Below are positions 12,623-24,460 of a DNA stretch of 64,000 nt, in pieces. The DNA comes from Rachicladosporium sp. CCFEE 5018 (lineage: Eukaryota; Ascomycota; Dothideomycetes; Cladosporiales; Cladosporiaceae). The notes beneath the pieces were generated by a model. That model saw nothing but the letters and a program-made list of their open reading frames with translations. It did no database searches and had not been told where the DNA came from. The position numbers and the translations under genes are program-made. Location: contig KZ111186.1 in NCBI GenBank assembly GCA_002077045.2, positions 62,001-126,000 of the forward strand. The letters run 5' to 3'. How positions within the stretch are numbered: position 1 is the stretch's first letter; each line of letters opens with the position of its first letter.

Positions 12623-13189
12623 TCTGGTAGACTCTTGGTTCGACAAGCGTGAATACTGAATCAGGGCTGAACCTGCCGCAGAGTGTTTATACTACAGGGA
12701 GGTGGAAGTCGGTGCCGTGTACGGTATGATATAGGCCCGGCAGGTTGTATAGATATGCACCTTGTTCTCGCAATTTTGCATGCGCGATCCACCTAAGTTA
12801 GTGCGAACTGGTGTGCTGGCAGCATGACACCTGTTTGGGTTGCTTAAGAGCGCATGACTAATAGCTTGCGGGCGCGCTGCATGCCTCATCGTCAGAACAA
12901 TAATGACACAAAAAGATCGTGTAGTCAATTGTGATGAAGCTGTGATCGTCCGCAGTGCGGTGTTGCAGTGACATGATGTCACTACGAGAAACGCGTCTGC
13001 ACCACACAAATAGAGCAACCATCGATTGGCTGCAGCGCTTAAAACTAGTCACTATGTTGATAGATGGAAGTTGCCGACGTTGCAACGCAAGTGCATGGCA
13101 AACCGCTTCATCCTATCTGATGCATAACATCGCACATACAGTATTATCGATCTGATTAAACCCGTCCCGCACATCTGCTGAGCAACCGA
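12623..13189. other. spacer between Dicer and Argonaute genes
   Basis: This 567-bp gap separates two minus-strand genes and should hold the Dicer promoter and the Argonaute 3' end. Short frames here carry no motif. I see no repeat or inverted structure. Confidence 0.4.
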
Positions 13190-14675
13190 TCAGATGTAGA
13201 ACATTCTGTGCTTGATGGCGTCATGCAGTGCCACTTCTCTCCCTGCCGTAGACACGCTCGCACTACCGCTTGATTCACTTGCTGGTGTGGCGCTGCCCGA
13301 TGATGGAGCGAAGTGCTGAGAGAGATAGCAGCGTGCTCGCTCGCACACCAGATCGGCATAGTACGCGGGAGGACAGATGCTGACAGCTGATGTAGCCCGA
13401 CCGAATAGGTAACACAACCCGTGTGTCATCTTCTCCAAAGCATCCGCTGCACCTGCCTGGCCCTGTTCAGAACTCAGCCTTCTCAGCACTTCATCGTAGA
13501 TGACATAGTAGTGCGCAGATTTTGCAGTACCATGCAGGGCCGAGTGGGCCTGAAGGAAGAAGTCCCAGTTGCAGAAGTTCGTCACTCCACGATCCACCAC
13601 AAGGCCATGCTTCAAATTGCCAGTTTTGTCTGCATCGTCCGCCTTAGTGGGATAGAATCGCGTATGGTGTCGCTTCCCTACAATGATGATTGAGAGCCTT
13701 GGGACACCTTGCTTGACCTCTGCCGGCGAATATATAATGCTGATGGCTTTCTTGATCGCCGGAAGCTCGTCGTCCAGTACTGTTTGGTATTGCCCTTCGG
13801 ACACACCATCGCGATAGAGGACGAGATTAGCTGGTAAGGTTCTATTCTTCGACCGCCACAATCTCAGTTGTCCTTGAACCAGCTCGGTCAGATCGGTGAT
13901 CATCTCTTTTCTTGCTTCTTGAACTCGAATTGCTGCTGGCCACTGTCCGAGTGTCCGGTCCACGGAAGAAACGATACTGGCGACGCTTGGGGCAGAAGAG
14001 GCGGAGCCGGGAGAAGGGTGGGTGACGTCCAGGCCCACGAACATCGTCTTCTCAGGCGAGATGGTGCCGAAGTTTATGGCGGGGATGGAATGGTTGACGC
14101 CGCCGAGCTTGAGATTCACCTTCAGGCCCACATTGACGTAGTACTGGATTTTCTGCTTAGCAAACTTGCTATCGACAACGCACTGGCAGAGTACTCCTTC
14201 TTGGACATCGCAGCTGTACTTGACTGCATTTAGATGCCAGTATTGTTGGACGCCGGAATTATAACCAGCAGTATGTTTGGTTTCTTCGCAGCAAGTTCGT
14301 GAAGCCTTTGCGAAATGGCCGCAGACGGATTGATCGCATTGACTCGTAGCAGCTCGGGTTGAGGTGCTGCTGCACACTGGATTCCGATGCCCTGGAGACC
14401 GCTCACAAAGGAATTAAGACAGGTCTGTAGGTCTGCTGGCTTCGACCAAACTTGTTGTCCGGCTGTGATATACAAGCATCTCAGTCCTTGATCGAAGACC
14501 CTTGACACGTCAAAGGTCCGGGTGCGGGGATGAGTGCAGATGGACTGTGGATAAAGTACAACTCTTCAAACATCGTATGGCTTCCGTCAGAACGTCGGCC
14601 TTCGTGCACAGATACAACAGCACAGACAGTGAGCATCGGTGTCAGAAACGGAAGGGTTTGGATGTGCAGCTTCAT
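13190..14675 (-). pseudogene. Argonaute (QDE-2-like) Mid-Piwi remnant, frameshifted
   Basis: Three overlapping minus-strand frames together give the C-terminal half of an Argonaute. Frame 14675-14481 ends with SALIPAPGPLTC, the linker before Mid. Frame 14508-14230 holds the Mid region (WSKPADLQT, ILLVIIPASNNTGI). Frame 14377-13190 holds Piwi (LGGVNHSIPAI, FVGLDVTHPSPG, LVLYRDGVSEGQY, CYLFGRATSAVS, and the C-terminal HRMFYI). Catalytic aspartates of DVTHP and YRDG are visible. Homology passes from one frame to the next with no gap at 14231/14230 (one base missing) and near 14481. No convincing N or PAZ domain was read upstream; a WYILPNEAAH-like scrap near 14680 may be what is left of PAZ. Known role of intact relatives: loading small RNAs in gene silencing. 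Here the gene looks inactive unless the indels are sequence errors. Confidence 0.85.
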
Positions 14676-16023
14676 TGGGCAAAATGTACCAAAGCCACAG
14701 TCAGTTTTGTGAGCAGAAGTCGTTGTCGCAACAGGCAGTGCTTACATGCACAACCAGAATATGCAAGAGGCGCTTTCGGGAAGTGCTCAACTTGTTAAAT
14801 CATTCGGCGGACTCACTAGGCCGACGTCGGACACAAATTGTGTTATCTGATTGAGAGTAAGTTTTCGATAGCCTAATCGCGCTTAAGGCTACTGCAAAAA
14901 ACCTTTCCAATTCTCATATCCATTGTCCGGTTTTGATCCATCACATTCACATCCCTGCAACGGCATCAGCTGGTGGTCGTGTCTTGTAGTTTAGGTGCCT
15001 GGCTAGCGCTCAACCTCTGCTCCAACGTCACCTTGTCTGCCAGCAAGATGCACAATTGGTCTGAAGTTCAAGCATTGAGCTGACCACGAAGGCGGATTTG
15101 AGGTTCCGGCGTAAGCGCAAGGTAACATAACGTACACATAGGTCAGAAAGATACTTGAAGGTGTGTAAAAGAGCGTAGGGTATGCAGATAAGGCGAAACC
15201 TGGGTGCATGGCCGACTATCAAATAAAGAGCGAAAAGTGTCCCGGCACGCGGGGATAGACGTTAATTGTCCGAGCAAGCTCGGACCTATACTACTACACA
15301 TTAAATTTCAGGGTCTTGCCAAGCCACGCTCTTATTCGTCCATCTAAAACCAACGCCACGTGACCTCCCTTTGAGACAGAATTCGACCCTCCCTTTGAGA
15401 CACAATTCAATCTCCTCCGTATCGTTTGGCGCGTGGTCTATCGTCTATACCTTTGAGATGAAACGGACGAGGAACGCTGTTCTGCTTGCACCTAGCGCAA
15501 GCCCCGAATCGAGTTCCTCAATGCGACAGGACGTGTATTGAAGACCTGTCAACAATGCCGTACCCGCCGTCAGGCACTTCAGCAGCGCAGGGCTGCGCGA
15601 CGGCAGCGAGATGAACCCAATCCTGACCATTATGGCGACGTAGAATCCGCCTTTCGCAGGCCCACGCCTCAAGACGATGCTGATCGGGCTGCTCAGCAAT
15701 CCGTATGTACTGTATTCCGTCTCAGACTGCGTCTGCCCCTTCGAGGAAGGATACACGCTACTGCGAGTCTACCTGCACACCTTGCCTGCACGTCTCTTCG
15801 CTGCTCGCGCTCTGGGATGCGAAGTTCGTCTCAAAGTGGGGTTCCATCTTTGATACAGCATTCGAGCCCTCCTATCGAAGCTGAGCTAACGTCAAACAGG
15901 CCGCTGCTTCCCGTCGCCAACAGCTATATAGCCATATTTTTGGCACTGACGAATTAGGCTGCACAATCATATCCGCTGTTCCCAGAGAGACGACCGGCAA
16001 CTCGAGTTCCTTCTTCGCTTACT
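14676..16023. other. intergenic; lost Argonaute 5' half and an unassigned frame
   Basis: The missing N-terminal half of the Argonaute would be expected at 14.7-15.5 kb but was not recognised. A 24-bp imperfect direct duplication (ctccctttgagac...) lies at 15364-15411. The plus strand at 15538-15957 has a 139-codon frame starting TCQQCRTRRQ with an arginine-rich N-terminus; I did not recognise it. Confidence 0.35.
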
Positions 16024-16413
16024 TCACCTTACTATTCGACGCCACGCGTCGAAGACTTGGCATACGTTCTTCGCTCGAGTGACCTTCATGACACCCACTC
16101 CTCGCTTTCGGTATCCATGGCTGACAATGACCGAAGCCTCGAGCTCATGCGTTTCCGCGCAGGTGTATACGGCGCCATGGCCGGCGTTGAAAAGAGAATT
16201 GTTCTCAAGCAGCGAGACGGCGTGGGTCGCTACGTCGATCACCGTGGCGCCGGGTTTTGCAAGTAAGTCATTCACCTCTTGGAGAAGGTGCAGTAGCGCT
16301 TCACGATATATCCGGTAGGCGTGCTGCGGGAGGTTCTAAAAGGTGATATTGCCTGCGCCGCCATGGATAATCACACGAGGCTTCACCAGCTTAGGCTTTT
16401 CTTGCCCGGACAT
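16024..16413 (-). pseudogene. isoaspartyl peptidase / L-asparaginase (Ntn hydrolase) 5' fragment
   Basis: From ATG 16413 the minus strand reads the N-terminus of the type-2 asparaginase family: PRVIIHGGAGNITF, then an in-frame TAG at 16338-16336, then NLPQHAYRIYREALL, KPGATVIDVATHAVSLLENN and LFNAGHGAVYT, followed by HELEASVIVSHGYRKRGVG. It stops at 16024, long before the catalytic threonine that starts the beta chain in intact relatives. Intact enzymes hydrolyse isoaspartyl dipeptides or asparagine after autocleavage. Both the nonsense codon and the missing C-terminal two thirds mark this as a broken fragment. Confidence 0.8.
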
Positions 16414-17617
16414 GCTGAGGGATCAGGAAGCACGGACGAGTATGTGAGAAGATGCTGCCGGAGAAGGACTAGGATTGCTGACGAGTTAATCTAGTGCCTT
16501 GATGGAGTGGAGTTGTGTTCCTCGGCCTATATCCCCTGAAAAGGGAAACTGATTCTTGGCACTAGATTTTCTAGTGCTGAGCCGCCATCAATCATGACCT
16601 CACATCTTCGTTGCGGTCAGACATGTGCAGCACCGGCACATCGTTCCTGGACGAAATAGATAAAGTAGGCGGACGTCAGGTTGCTCCCGAGCGAGCAATC
16701 CTTAGAGGTTTACCGGAAGCTGCGCCCAAGTCCCCGACCAGCGACGCTTCAGGCTCGAACGTGCATCTGCGTTGCGACAGTGCGACGATACAACTCGGAT
16801 GGTCATTCATGTCTGCCAAGAACGGCGTAGTTTCCAGCAGAAGCGCAGTGTAAATCTATAGTTCTACTGTACGATCGAGGTCCCGAGAGTCCTCAGCACG
16901 TCGGTGATATTGAAGGCTATCCGACTGGACTGCGGCGGGCTCGCTTTCTTCTAAGCACACCCTGCAGCCTGGTGGGGACTGATGTAGCCTGCGTGACACC
17001 CTCCCTGGGTTCTCTTATTGGCCCTTTGATGGGAATTGTGATGGTAAAACCATCCGGGCTAGACATGCAAGGCAACGATATGCCTTGCTAAGGTAGGTGT
17101 AGTTGGCAGTGTATCGTCAAGACTCACCAAACGGCAGAGGGGGCTGTGGCACCTACTCCAACGGGGTGCGCCACGCTCCGAGAAACGGCCTAGGCCCGCT
17201 TCAGTGAGATCCAGGCAGTGCAATGAAAGCCGAGGCGAGAGGATGATGTTTCTAATCTTGACTGCTGGCGTCCTATGAATGGCGGCGAAGGCAACAGTAC
17301 GGTTCCCTTCGCGCTTCAACCCCCTACCTTGTACTCAACTGAAATGTCATTTACGATGGAAGTGCTAGACCCTCAGATCCAGTCTTTTGATTGACATTGT
17401 GATATCCCCAAGAAGATCTTTGGCGAGGCTATCCCAAGTGGCTACCAGCTCGATCCTCATGAGGTTGAAGATAGCACTATGAGCCAGAAGACACACTGCT
17501 CGGAAACACATGGATAAAACAAGACGCTTGGATACTTGGTCACTGGCGATCAGCTAGCGTTCTCTAACGCCCATACGGATGTTGCCCCAGGACTCTGCTC
17601 AATTTCCTTCCCTAGGT
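16414..17617. other. intergenic, no gene recognised
   Basis: Only short frames without recognisable motifs. It lies between the asparaginase fragment start and the dehydrogenase 3' end. Confidence 0.4.
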
Positions 17618-18521
17618 CTACCATCCAGTGTGTCCACCATCGACGATCAAATCTGCAGCTGTCATAAAGCTGCTTGCGTCCGAGAGCAGGTACAGAATGG
17701 GTCCTCTGTATTCGTCAACGTAAGAGAGACGTCCCATCATATTATCATTGGACCATTCCGCATCGAGGCTAGGACGTGCAAGGGCCCCATTTGTCAATGG
17801 GGTGCGAATGTAGCCTGGGCTCAGGGTGTTGACTCTTATGAGAGGGTACTTTGGAGAACGCAGCCAAAGATCGCGCCAGCTGTAGTACTCCGGACTTCGA
17901 GCAGTTGTAGGCTGCAGTATTGATCCCCTAGTAGTCGGTCAAGACCAGAGAATCATGGTTGTTAGGAGCGATACTTTAGACTAACCTTGTTGCTGTTGTG
18001 CGCACTGATGCTGGCAATGAAGACAATGCTTGCAGAGACGTCCGCCTTGACAATCTGCCTGGCTGCTGCTTGAGCGCAAATGAAAGCGCCGCTCAAATTA
18101 ACGTCGACAATTCTTCGAAAATCATCCATAGAATAGTCGATGGCGAGACTCTCACCCGAGATACCAGCGCAGGCTAATACGACTCGAAGTGGATACCGAG
18201 TCTTGCTCACAGCCCCTTCAAGAACGTGTCCAAAGGCAAATGCGTTGGTTATGTCGACACTGTAGTACCAAGCCTGACCTCCATGTCTTTCCGCAGCTGT
18301 CTCTATGGTGGCTGCACGAAGGAGAACAGGTAGTCAGAGGAATGCTCGAGACTAATAGGGACGATTGGAACGGTAATGGAAAACTTACACCACACATTTT
18401 CATCGGGTATTTCGTGATACTCAATGCAGATCACATCCCCTCCATTCTCCAGTACGGCTTGTGCGGTCGTTGAGCCCACGGCTCCAACGCCGCCAGTTAC
18501 TATGCAATGAACGGTCAGGCA
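17618..18521 (-). pseudogene. short-chain dehydrogenase/reductase with one frameshift
   Basis: Three exons: about 18521-18389, 18311-17986 and 17927-17618, with GT-AG introns 18388-18312 and 17985-17928. Rossmann dinucleotide motif TGGVGAVG, then DITN, ACAGIS (NAG-like), DVNLSGAF, SIVFIASIS, catalytic YNCSK, RVNTLSPGYIRTPL and the C-terminal LIVDGGHTGW before TAG. Between LARSLAA and KYPLIRVNT the frame shifts by one base near 17850-17860, so the protein is broken unless this is a sequence error. The first coding exon or start is uncertain; an ATG lies at 18578. The type resembles fungal polyol or xylulose reductases, and a zinc polyol-type dehydrogenase lies next to it on the same strand, so a sugar-alcohol role is plausible but inferred. 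Confidence 0.8.
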
Positions 18522-19434
18522 CTAAAATGACTGGGTGGAGAGCTTTTTATCCATAACGTGACCTGGATGCATACTCATGATTGTCCTTTCGGCAAGACTG
18601 AATAGATCCCGGGATGACTTGTCTGGGCCACCTGTGCGGGGCTTGGGTTCGAGAGTTGGTCTGGACATCCTGCAGGCTGCTTCGATATGAGGACGGTGGG
18701 TGGTTCATACGTTCATGCAAGTGATGCAATTCTCAAAGTACGCCCTCGTGCGATCTCTGTCTTATACCGAAAGCCAAAGGCTGAGACCATGACCACATCT
18801 TCGAGATTTCCAATTTGAGCTGCCACTTTGGCTGGCATTGTCACAAGTCGATCGACAGCACGAGAGCTCATCCGTCACGGACCGGACAAGACATGGCGAA
18901 ACGTGATCCGGCAACCATGAACATGTCCCGCCAGCAAGTGCGACACGTCAGATTCGATCAGGCGGGAGAAATAAGCATTGGAAAACATCGCGAATTATCG
19001 TCTTTCCACCAGACATCATGCAGGAAGTATATTCAAGCGTTTTGTTCAGGTCTCGGCAGATACTCTAATGAGCGCTATCGCTGCGACACAAACAAATAAG
19101 ATTACACCCTGTCACATATTGGCTATACAAAACTGAAGACGGCCGTCTTCATTGTGGACAGTCGAGAATGCTATGCTGAGGCTATCACTTCGAATGCGAT
19201 GCCGTCCCGTTTCTCCTCGTTCCAACCGCTGGCCAAGACTCCCGTCCTCAAGAGAAACTCACGCTTCATGTATCCTGCTGCGGCCTTACGACCGTTGGCA
19301 TCGTCCGCGTAAAGTGCTCCGGCTGTGCTCGTCCACATAGCATATCATGAATGAGATGCAAGTGACGGAAGGACTGAATGATGCCATCCAGTCTTCGCCA
19401 GCATAAGTCCGTTCTACCCCATCAACGTTATACT
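18522..19434. other. intergenic between two dehydrogenases
   Basis: Short frames on both strands with no motif I could assign. I looked for a sugar transporter, as would fit a polyol pathway, and saw none. Confidence 0.35.
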
Positions 19435-20568
19435 TCATACTACTTTGTCCACTTGGATCAAATTCTTGATGCCTTCCCCTCTGCTGGTCTTTTCCCAGGC
19501 TTCTGTTGCTCGCTCAAACGGTGTCACACTGGAGATCAGCGGCTTCAGCTTCACAGCTCCACTGGACAGAAGCTTCACGGCCAGTTCATAGTCTCCTGGC
19601 CCGTAGCGGAAGCACCCGTGAACTTTCAGCTCCTTCTCCGAGAGAGCCAGTATCGGAATTTCCATCTTTGGCTTGCCAATGCCTGTCTGGATGTATCTTC
19701 CGCCAAGGCATAGTACGTGTATGCCAGTTTGCATGCACAACTCTGCACCGGAAGCCTCTATAACGATATCACACCCCTCTGGCATTTCGAATGTGTTTCG
19801 CAGCCGGCTCGCCGTGTCTTCTGGCGGCTCTCCGATCTGGGACAGAAATGTGCTGCATCCAAGGAAGTCCTTAGCAAATTTCAACCTGTGCTCGACAATG
19901 TCCACCAAGATGATTCGTTGGGCGCCGAATGTCCTGGCCACAGCTCCGCACAGGAGACCTATCGTCCCTGATCCGAATACCACGACATCTTGTCCAGGCT
20001 TAACGTCGACTTGACGGTTCGCGTGGACGGCAACTGCAAGAGGCTCAATAAGGACGGCCTCTTGTAGTCCTGCACCAGTCGTAATCTTGTACACAAAGTC
20101 TTCTGGAGCAAGGTAGTACTGCGTGAGAAGACCGTGGGCGTCCGGAGGAGCGGCGGCAAACTTCATATCAACGCAAAGATTGTAGAATCCAGCTTTGCAG
20201 GCCTTGCACCGACGACATGGGTTACATGGCTCGATCCACCGGGTCGCCAACCTTGACCGAGGTCACTGCAGAGCCCACTGCCTGAATGATACCTGAGCCT
20301 TCGTGACCCATCACAAGTGGATGTGCAGAGTCCACCTTGGTCCCGATACCGCCGTATTTCCAGAAATGGACCTGTCGCATGCATGAGTAGGGAGGCCTCA
20401 AGCTTCGGAGATATAACAACAGCGGGGAGTACAACGTACGTCGCTGCCGCACACGCCTACGTAGGCCATCCGAACAATCACATCATGTTGATTGACTATG
20501 TTAGCCAAAGGCCGGTCCTCAATTCTGGCGTCGTACGGCCCATACAGGAAGCACGAGGGGTTTTGCAT
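19435..20568 (-). pseudogene. zinc-dependent medium-chain (sorbitol/xylitol-type) dehydrogenase, frameshifted
   Basis: ATG at 20568; exon 20568-20440, intron 20439-20372, exon 20371-19435. N-terminal GroES-like domain: YVGVCGSD then VHFWKYG across the splice, HPLVMGHEGSG, and the structural zinc lobe CNPCRRCKACKAG. Nucleotide domain: EPLAVAVHA, VVFGSGTIGLL, VDIVEHR. The family oxidises polyols such as sorbitol, xylitol or L-arabinitol with NAD. Immediately before the zinc lobe, near 20236, two bases appear to be missing (VGDPV then EPCNPC in another frame), so no single frame covers the enzyme. Catalytic cysteine, HE pair and zinc-lobe cysteines are otherwise conserved. It sits 0.9 kb from the broken short-chain dehydrogenase, in the same direction. 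Confidence 0.82.
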
Positions 20569-21079
20569 GATGCGTTCGAAAGAGCATGAAGCTGTCGAAT
20601 TTGGAGGTATGACTCAACTATAAGATATCATCTGTCTCGAATGGACCGCCGTCCCTTCCACTCGGAGCTATCCTCCGATAGTCTCTTGAGCAAGCCAAGC
20701 TCTTACTAGTGTCTACGCACTAGAGACACCACCCCTGTCGTCGGCATCTCGCCACTCAAATGGACGGTGAGACAAATTGCGCGGATCACTTCTCCGGGCC
20801 GTCTGCGCGCCATGTCTCGCCCGCTTGCCCGTCCCCGGCGCTGACTCCTTCCCTAAAACCTAAATTCTCCATTACAAGTCATCTTTAGCATGATGATTTG
20901 ATGCGGTCAGATCTCCCTTTCAGATTCAGATCCAGGGATGACGCGCGGTGACGACAGAACCGCAAGCCAAGCCAAGCCTTCAGCTTCCCGAGCAATAAAC
21001 AACAATCAGCCAGAAACTTCCTTCATCGTCACTAATACCACTACACTACCCCACAACCTAGAGTCACCTCAGCACATGG
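20569..21079. other. intergenic, promoter side of the zinc dehydrogenase
   Basis: No frame of note. Ordinary base composition up to about 21080, where the sequence changes abruptly into TA-rich repeat DNA. Confidence 0.4.
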
Positions 21080-22350
21080 TCCTTACAACATCGTATAGGG
21101 TTAACATCTTCATATAGCCACTTCTAAGTTATAGCGCTATTCTTAGATAGACTTGTTATACCCGAAGGTTAGAACTTTCATATACGATAGTGCCCCGAGA
21201 ACGGTCTGCTACTCACTGTATTGTCCTCCCGCTATAGGAGTTATGCTTACTATCTCCGCTATAGAGAAAGTAGAGAAAGTCGAGAAAGTTATGCCTACGA
21301 TAATATTAAGGTACATCTAGATACTACTAGCTATACTACCGTTTGTAAGAGGTATAATAGCGCTAATAAGATCAATTACCTAGCTATTCCTAAGTGTAAG
21401 TAACTAGCCGAAGATATATAGGAAGCGGAAACTTTGACGTAACTCTTAAGCTTTGTTTATTTAGTAGCTATAACATATTCTAGTAGCCTATATATAAAGC
21501 GGCCTAGCGGGTAGTACTATACTTTCGGCCCTATACGTTAACGTTAGCGCTACTATTAAGTAGTAGCTAGAACATGTTCTCGTAGCCTATATATAAAGCG
21601 ACCTAGAGGGCGTTACCGTACTCTCCGCTCTAGGCGTTAACTTTAGCGCTACCGTCGAGTAGTAGCTAAACTATAGCCCTTACGCCGTATGTTATAGCGA
21701 TTAAAAGCGTAATCTAAGCATTACGGCCCGGCCGAGTTTTCTAGTCACTTAAAGAGAAGCTCTTACCTACGAAGATTAGGAGGCATTTAGCAAAAGCCTA
21801 ATTGTTACTCTTAGTAGCCTAGAGCAATAGATCCTAACTTTATCTAAAATAGCATAACCTAGATTCTTCTATTAAGATAGCCTAGGTTATTCTATCGAAA
21901 CCTAGAAGTACTATTTCTAGATGGCATAACATAGATTTTATTATAATTTCGGATTTTATAGGTCTAACATAGTCTATTTAGTATAAAATATTACTAGGTT
22001 ACTACCAAAACTCGTAGAGATATTAATTACTTAAGATTTCGTTCTAAAGAGTACATCACTAGGGGTAGGTCTAAGAGTTCTAGGGGTCTTAGAAGGATTC
22101 CTAAGAGTACGTTCTAGTCTTTAGAGCTTATATAACCGAGGAAGTACCTAAAGGATATATAGAGTACTAGGGAGGTAATACATAGGGTTAGAGCTAAGAG
22201 TTATAAGGGTTAAAGAAATTAAGGGTTCTCTGAGTATCTATACTAGAGACCTAGGATAAAGTACAGGAGATTAAACGTATTCTAGGGTATACTATAGTAC
22301 CTAAGACTTAGTAATATAGTAGTCCTACTAGCCTAGGTAATTTATCCGGA
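21080..22350. repeat. RIP-altered TA-rich repeat tract
   Basis: The tract is dominated by TA, CTA and TAG steps, with CpA and TpG almost absent while CpG remains. This is the footprint of C-to-T change at CpA. Only one frame over 60 codons survives (21221-21403). Its edges at about 21080 and 22350 are sharp. It probably derives from one or more transposons, now unrecognisable. Confidence 0.75.
21463..21670. repeat. 99-bp tandem repeat inside RIP-altered DNA
   Basis: Copies start at 21463, 21562 and 21661 with AGTAGCTA, giving an exact 99-base period; the third is cut short. Shared blocks include GTAGCCTATATATAAAGCG and GTTAACTTTAGCGCTAC-like segments. Divergence between copies is mostly transition changes. 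Confidence 0.75.
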
Positions 22351-22452
22351 ATTTTAAACTATTGCCTTTTGCTCTGAAATTGGGCACTGCATTGATTGCT
22401 CATGCGCCTGTTGGGGCTCAGAGGTCCGCTCATCGCTTCGGCTGTAAAGTCG

Positions 22453-24460
22453 CTACAGCGAGAGAGCCTTCCAGGCTGCCAGCACTTTCTGTCGATCGAC
22501 CTCGCTGGACTCGTGGTACTCCCACTCGCCTTGAGCAATCTTGGCTGTATCCACAGGGTCGCGGTGCCTTCTTGCGACGGCCTGTGAGATCTCCTTATCA
22601 ATGCCTTAAGCGGATAGCCTACTGGAGCTGCCATTGCTGGTTCAATGAAGTCAGCTCTACACCAAATCACAGACTGTACAATGCACATACCTTCGAAGAG
22701 TTTCATCGGCGCCCCAGCAACCCCTTGCCAACGCCGAGTAAGCCACCTACTACGCCGCCATCACGAACACCGATATATGGCTGCATGAACAGTCCAGTCA
22801 CCCTGTCGTGCGTGCGGAGAGCCAAGCCCTTGCAGCCAGCGACCACACCACTTCTGAAGTCAGTGATGGCGTCTGGCTCTCTGACCATGGGATCGGCCCA
22901 TAAGTCGTGGCGCATTGAGCTCCGCGCGCCAGAGCGAGCATGAACGTCATCGGCATGCGGACGATGGATGACAACACTCTTGCGCTGCCTTGCGCGCGGA
23001 ACGGCTTGGTCTGGAGAATGTGACGCTGTCGTCTTGGATCGGGCGTCGATCGCCTACGTGCGGACCAGGGGCCAGGACACGCTGCTTGCCTACCTGCTCA
23101 AGCTTGCGAGCAGAGCGATCGATGCTGGCTCCGATTTCTCCGAAGCCCTTGAACACACCATATATGTCTTTCGTCACAGCGATTGTACTGCCAGAGAATG
23201 GCTCTCGAGGGCCTTGGACAACGTTGTACTCTGTCGTACACAGTCTATGACAGTCGGCATCTGAATTTGTTTCCAGTCAGGGTGACAAAGTGTACTGACC
23301 TCTCTAGCTTCTTGCTATCAATGCAGCCTTGCTTCAGCAACACCTAAGCAGTGAACGTACTCAACTGAAACTCTCGTTTCGAATGCGAAGACAGCTTCCA
23401 CACCGCCGCGCGGGAAGGATCCAGCGAACAGCGCATTGCATTGGCCGGCAGTCGGACGTGGAAGGCCTCGACAAAGTTAGCAGCACCGTCTTCAACATTC
23501 AGCTTTGCAGCAATTTCGGCAGCTGCAGATCTGCATGAACCATTCAGTGCCATCGTGAATGCTTCGGCGAGAAGCTCAGCACTGAGGCTTTTACGAGCCA
23601 ACTGACAGGGTCCTGCTCCTGCTCTGTACACCATATCGCCCCAGAAGTACTGGTCGCCGAAGAAGGGGACGATCACGGATGGCAAGCCCGCTCTCAAGCC
23701 TGCAAACGTTGTGCCCGCACCACCGTGGTGCACTACGCAGGATACTCAATCCTGGAACAGCCACTCGTGAGGGATGTCATCGACCAGGCAGATGTTTTCG
23801 GGGACTTCTGTCGAAGCGCCGAGCCGTGACCAACCCCGACTGACAATCGCTCTCACATCAGCCATCTCAATCGCTTCCAGTATAATGTTGGTCAATGCGC
23901 CTGGATCCCGGTCTACAATCGAGCCGAACCCAACATAGATGGGCTTAGGTCCTGCCTCGAGAAATTTGACAAGGGTTGGTGGTGGATCATAGTCCAATCC
24001 AGGCACTGGTTTGCAAGCACCAGCAATCGTGATATGGTCGCCCCAGTCCGAAGGCTTTGGCACGAGACAAGGCGACCTTCGCAATGATCAGCTAAGAGAT
24101 CCAACACGATCGAAAGCTCGTCTAGTATCTTCGCTGACAGACCATAGATATGTCGTCGGGACTTGAAATCGATCAAGCAGCCCTGCTGTGTATGTGATGT
24201 CGATGGGCTCAAGGTCCAGCGTCTTCCTGCGAAGCTTGTTGAGCGGACTGCGAGTACCTTGCGCCAGTACCATCTCCATGAGATGGTAGGATGCAATATT
24301 GGCGGCTCCAACGTCAACGCCAGAGGCGCGCGTGCGGGTCAGAGAGTGGGCGAAACCTTTGGTAGGCGTCCACGGCATGCTGAGCAGCGTAAGTCAGTCA
24401 ACGAGATTGTGGCAACCAATCATCTCGCACTTACGTGAATACCACATGTAACCAGACATC
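22453..24460 (-). pseudogene. sterol-type UDP-glucosyltransferase (GT1, Atg26-like), broken
   Basis: Minus-strand blocks follow the fungal sterol 3-beta-glucosyltransferase order: FTMPWTPTKGF across intron 24434-24380, LWSPCLVPKPSDWG across intron 24142-24077, KPIYVGFGSIV, then PENICLVDDIPHEWLF, then HHGGAGTT, GLPSVIVPFFGDQYFW (the UDP-sugar signature). The fungal C-terminal extension follows (RVTGLFMQPYIGVRDGGV, GYPLK, EYHESSEVDRQKV) and ends at TAG 22455-22453. Lesions: an in-frame TGA at 23748-23746 just before HHGGAG, and a missing base near 22604 after GYPLK. The N-terminal Rossmann half upstream of 24460 was not recognised, so it is also 5' truncated. Intact enzymes glucosylate membrane sterols. 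Confidence 0.82.

Noticed and set aside
14225..14240. Programmed -1 frameshift in the Argonaute
   Set aside because: No slippery heptamer is present and a second frame break near 14481 argues for ordinary damage or sequence error.
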